DNA of 64,000 bases from Cryptomeria japonica. Taxonomy: Eukaryota; Streptophyta; Pinopsida; Cupressales; Cupressaceae. Positions within the stretch are counted from its first letter, which is position 1, and every line of letters starts with the position of its first letter. The notes under the pieces are model-generated. The model was not told the DNA's origin, did not search any database, and saw only the letters and a program-made list of their open reading frames with translations. The DNA lies in assembly GCF_030272615.1 (NCBI RefSeq), contig NC_081409.1, positions 471,134,573 through 471,198,572 on the forward strand. Direction: 5' to 3'. This document shows, piece after piece, positions 59,973 through 64,000 of this stretch. The position numbers and the translations under genes were made by a program.

Positions 59973-62900
59973 ATGGCATCCTCCTTTGTTCCTGATTTTA
60001 TAGAAAACCCTACTATAATTGAGGTTATCAAGTGCCCTAGACCCATATTCAAGCTTGTTCCCAAAATAGCTAAGAAAGATGATAACATAGGTGCATTCTC
60101 TCAAATTCCTAAAGGAGTAGTATATGCTGAAGATCCTAGAATATACATACACTATCATATAGAGGAATTAGGAGATGATGAAATCAAGAAAATGTATAGA
60201 ATTGAGATTTGTGATGAAAATGGCAATATCAAACTGGAACACAAGGTAGTAGAAACCCTAGGTTTTGTGGATATTCTTAGCATTCCTGATTTTCCTGAAG
60301 ATATGATAAGAATAGTCTTAAGAAGAGTCCATGGTGAATTCTTTTGGTTGGATTCAATTCATAAGATCACCAAAGAAGCAGTTAAAGCAGTAACAAGGTA
60401 ACCTTCCACCGGTAGCAGATCTGACATAACTAAAAGAGTCTCAAATGACATAGTGATGGATCTAATTGACGCAACATTTGACAAAAGGTCTCTAAGGGTA
60501 AATGATGTAAAGGACATAAATGTCATATTTATCAGTATGATTTTAGGCTACAAAGCTATGCATGCAAATAGGTTTAACTCAGTATCTAGCCTATGTATTA
60601 AAAGTGCATATGACATGGTTAATGATAGTGCTAGAATAGATGTGTGTGAATGGATCAAAGATGAATTGATAGACAATTTGAAAAAGATCAAAGGAGATAA
60701 GAAAGGAACCTTTAGATTTGGAAATTCGCTTGTATGTTTAATGTTGTACATTACTAAGAAAGTACTCGGTATTTGTAGAAAAGATTTTGGCTTTGATATA
60801 CCAGTAGGAAAGCAACTATTGGATCTATTAAACAACATGGGAGAAAATAGAGAGAAAAACATAAATGAACATTTTCAAGCACTGAAGGGTCAAATGAAGA
60901 CAAGAATAAGACTGTCACAGTAAATTGTAGATAAATATCAGAAAGAAATGTGCTTTGTAACTAAAAAGGATGAAATCTGGATGGAGGCAGTTGTCCCTAG
61001 GACTATCTGGGTAACTGAAATGGGATATAAAATAGATGATAACATTATTGAAACTTATGCAAAAGCCCTCCTTGAAGCACCAAAAGAACCCTCTGAGAAA
61101 GTCTTTGGCAATGCTGAAACAATAGAAAGTGGTATTCAGTCTAGGAAAAGAGTTAAGAAAGTTGAACAAACAGTAAGGAAAGGCACTAGACAAGCAAAAA
61201 CACTTAAGGAAGATGTATTGAAGCAAACTGGTATCAAAGAAAGTGAGTTGGAAGGACTTCAACCAGAAACTCATCTTTCACTGGTTGCAACTTCCTCTGA
61301 GAGTGATATACTAGCAGTATTCAAAAGGGTAGAAAGGAAAAGAAAACCCTCACCGGTACCCTCACCCACTCCTAGAAAAGCAAGACAAAAGCAACAGGTA
61401 GTGAGGCCTCAAGTTAAGAAGTTAACTCCTAAGAATAAGAAGAAGGTAAAACAAGATTTTTCTCCACTCGATAAACTCCTTAGTGAAATAACAGAAGATG
61501 GAAAGTTGAAAAACATTAGCAAATTGTACAACACACTTTCCGCTGATGATAAAGAAAGCATAGAAAATAATGTAATTTTACACTTGAATATATACAAGAA
61601 ATTTTTGATGGAAATTATTGATGAAATACCCAATAATTTGTATAGAAGACTAGAAGCTAGTAGGGTAGCCATTGTTGAGCTGGGCAAGAAGATAAAAATT
61701 GAAAAATTACTTGTAGTGCATCTAGTAAACTCACCTGATGAGATAGACAAATTAATTAGTGAGGCCAACTGGATAATATTTTCAATTGCTCACTGACATG
61801 TAAAATTGATGGCAGGGAGAGTGAATGAGATAACAGAAGAAACTGTAGACCAATGGGACATATTCTATGTTGAAAAAGAGAAACAAGAAGAGCTACTAAG
61901 ACCTAAGACCATTAGGGTATACCAAAAGGACAAGGATAAGGGGAAAGGTAAGGTAGGTGGACCTCCAAGCCTAAAGATAACTGATAACTTACCCCCACCT
62001 CCTTCGGATACTCCACCAGTAGAAACTACAGACAATCAACCTGCTACAGTGAGTATGGAGACTCCTCAAGAGGATACACATCCTGAGTCTGAAATTTTTT
62101 ACACTATGAATATAGACACACAAGAAGTAAATGTTGTGGTTAACAGAGAAAACACTCAGGATAAAAGGAAAGATGTGGCTACTGAGCCACTGGCTGTAGA
62201 TGTTGAGGTTGAGGTCAATGATACTATAAACAGAGAAACCGGTAGAAGACACCATTGGTAAAACATTAGAAGAACCGGTAGATAAAACTGAAAAACAATC
62301 AGGAGAACCAGCAATGGATAGTGCAGAGGTACAAACTGAGAAACCGAAAGTGCATACAGAGACTACATTTGAGAAAGAAATAGTTGAGAGCTCAAAGAAA
62401 CCTTCTAAGACACAGATGGAGAAATTGAAACAAAAATAGGTTGAGACATAGGTTCAGACCAAGACAGTGCCACCAACTAAAAATAAAAAGCCTAAACCTT
62501 TGCTAATAGAAATGCAAACACAAACTGACCTACTAGAGGTTGAAACAAGAAAGGTTATCACTACAACCAACAACATGGATATTGTGAAAATAGTTGGACA
62601 GACATTTAGTACTTCAATAGCAGAATTCCGACCTACAATTGTGACAAAGGTCTTACTGGACTCAATAAAGACAATCACAGAGTGTAATGCACAATCCTAT
62701 AAGGCTATCGATGACAAAATTCCTATTCTCAAATTGGTAGGACCCAAGTGTATTGTGGATAATAAAGATTCTTTAGATCAACTAGACACATTGTCTAAAT
62801 TCATCACGGACAACATTTTGACAGTTGATCAAATAAATGAAGACACATTCAAAGAGAGGATGAATAAGGAGAAAGAGAAATTCTTTGAGGAAATAGTGAA

Positions 62901-63324
62901 GAAGAATAAGGAACAAATAGAAACCTTATTACTGGCACTAGGAGAAATAATTTTGAATTTCAAGAAACTATACAGGGATACTTGCAAAACCAACATCTTG
63001 ACACAAGACATAGATTCAGAGACCAACAAAACACAAACTAAGATTAACAATATTGCTGACAATCTAATAGGTACATCAGATTCATTTTTGGGAATAGAAA
63101 ATAAAATTTTAGATCTTGAAGAGAAAATTGAGAAGTTAGAAAAGGATAAAGAGAGAATAAAGGATAAGGCAAAGAGCTTAAAATGTAAACTTGGTCCTAA
63201 ACTAGATTACCTCATTTCTTTGAGAAAAGAAATTTCTGAGGCTCTGGTTCCCGGACTTAATACACCAGAAGAGAAAATGCACATACTCACCGGTACAATT
63301 CAGAGAACACAAGAGGCATTATAG
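59973..63324 (+). pseudogene. Unknown large second ORF of element B
   Basis: About 1117 codons from ATG 59973 (MASSFVPDFIENPTIIEV). The same frame is kept to about 62261, with only three stops (60399 TAA, 60921 TAA, 61794 TGA). One frameshift then leads to the 62467-63324 frame. Parts: a globular N-terminal region (59973-60920) with GAFSQIPKGVVYAEDPRIYI, IRIVLRRVHGEFFWLDSIH, VMMDLIDATFDKRSL and GTFRFGNSLVCLMLYITK; a VVPRTIWVTEMGY block (60975-61030); a basic Pro/Lys-rich linker (61330-61450); a helical region (61460-61790); an acidic low-complexity region (61880-62450); and a coiled-coil tail (63090-63240). I do not recognise it. It is homologous to A at 41536-44604. Confidence 0.8.
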
Positions 63325-63624
63325 GATAGAAAAAGATTCAATGGCAGTTTAAATTTGGTTTTAGTAGATATTTTCCAGATTGTAACCCACCGGTTACAAA
63401 AATCTAGGTAGGAACCACACTCCACTAACATCAAATGACAACCTTTGTCATTGATGTCAAAGGGGGAGTAGTGCGAAGAGAAAAATGATCAGAACGGGAC
63501 ATCATCAGCTTAGGGGGAGCATACATTTTTGGGCACACTGTTTTGGTAAGACAATTTTGGCAGATTCTTTTTGGACATCATTTTGGACACTTTTTTATTT
63601 TTCTCATGAGTGTTGCCATTAATG
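63325..63624 (+). other. Element B 3' untranslated region
   Basis: Non-coding. It holds purine tracts like the functional one: TTGATGTCAAAGGGGGAG near 63452-63469 and TTAGGGGGAGC near 63510. Confidence 0.65.
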
Positions 63625-63638
63625 CCAAAGGGGGAGAT
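63625..63638 (+). promoter_or_regulatory. Polypurine tract, element B
   Basis: CCAAAGGGGGAGAT directly precedes the 3' LTR. It is the same as in C1, including the preceding words (GCCATTAATG here, GCCATCAATG in C1). Confidence 0.85.
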
Positions 63639-64000
63639 TTTTGGCAAATGCACACTCCAATGATAAATTGTAGGTGATTGAAGGTATTGTCATTGATGGC
63701 AACCTTACAATCATGTGATACTGGCAAGATGACACAGGCACCGACACCGACAAACTCTACACTGGCATACAGATCACCGACACCAAAAAGAAGATTACTG
63801 GCACCATGGCTGACAGGAATTTTGTATAAATATATTTTGTAATTAAATGTAAAATCTTTTGTAAGCCAACATGGTGGATTGTAATACAACTCATATATGT
63901 ATGAGATCATTGTAGATCATTTAGGAAGTGAAGTATAAAAGGAATATGGCAGACCTAATGTGCGAACTATTAGGATAAGGGTTTATGTATATTGCAGAGC
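63639..64000 (+). repeat. 3' LTR of element B, truncated by window end
   Basis: This aligns with 57715 onward. The second base of the TG end appears mutated (TT). TATAAAAGG lies at 63934-63942. Confidence 0.88.

Larger units (their letters stand above)
57715..64000 (+). mobile_element. Element B: polymerase-less LTR retrotransposon with unknown ORF2
   Basis: It has a 5' LTR, a primer site, a coiled-coil and four-knuckle ORF, a spacer, a large unknown ORF, a polypurine tract and the start of a 3' LTR that runs past the window end. The internal region (58486-63638, about 5.15 kb) has no protease, integrase, RT or RNase H. The visible LTR parts differ by about 7% plus a small indel by eye, so the insertion is not recent. 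Confidence 0.88.

Overview
This window is plant nuclear DNA made almost entirely of nested LTR retrotransposons. I found no host gene, rRNA, tRNA or CRISPR array. The evidence for a plant is Ty1/copia and Ty3/gypsy elements with chromodomain-type pol genes, primer-binding sites complementary to plant initiator tRNA-Met (TGGTATCAGAGC), LTRs up to 4-5 kb, AT-rich composition and deep nesting. A large-genome species such as a conifer would fit, but the sequence does not settle the species.

The nesting can be read from target-site duplications (TSDs). The oldest layer is a minus-strand gypsy element, G0 (80-2855 and 53514-54509), with another LTR end at 1-79. Element A entered G0 at 2856-53513 (TSD AGGGA, bases 2851-2855 and 53514-53518). 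Inside A's left LTR lies gypsy G1 (3040-5472, 25698-25720, 33570-36328). G1 was hit by copia C1 (5473-25697, TSD CCCTT), by gypsy G3 (25721-33569) and by a solo LTR (33875-35103, TSD CTAGG). C1 in turn holds gypsy G2 (8186-20988, TSD ACAAG), whose LTRs are about 4 kb. G3 holds a solo LTR (30335-31962). From 36329 to 53051 there are two inverted copies of a long gypsy LTR with its 3' internal end (family E). They flank the body of A, which is flipped relative to A's own outer ends. Right of G0, copia C2 (from 54510) was hit by a minus-strand LTR, D (from 56334), and D was hit by element B (57715 to beyond the window).

The most unusual content is in A and B. Both are built as LTR, tRNA-Met primer site, a coiled-coil protein with four CCHC-type zinc knuckles, a spacer, a large second ORF of about 1000-1100 codons that I do not recognise, a polypurine tract and an LTR. 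Neither shows protease, integrase, reverse transcriptase or RNase H. The second ORF is clearly homologous between the two although the elements are old and divergent (for example a shared DATF-D/N-KRSL block). Their 3' ends resemble that of copia C1, so they look like non-autonomous elements that used a copia polymerase while carrying a conserved protein of their own.

Other features stand out. G2's LTRs hold a GC-rich array of 20-22 bp palindromes. G2's gag-pol is one open frame broken only by six TAG codons, and its reverse transcriptase has FLND in place of Y/F-x-DD. C1 has an extra 29 bp before its 5' LTR and a second primer-site-like sequence at its LTR end. All coding regions are decayed pseudogenes. 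Identities quoted are by eye, not computed.
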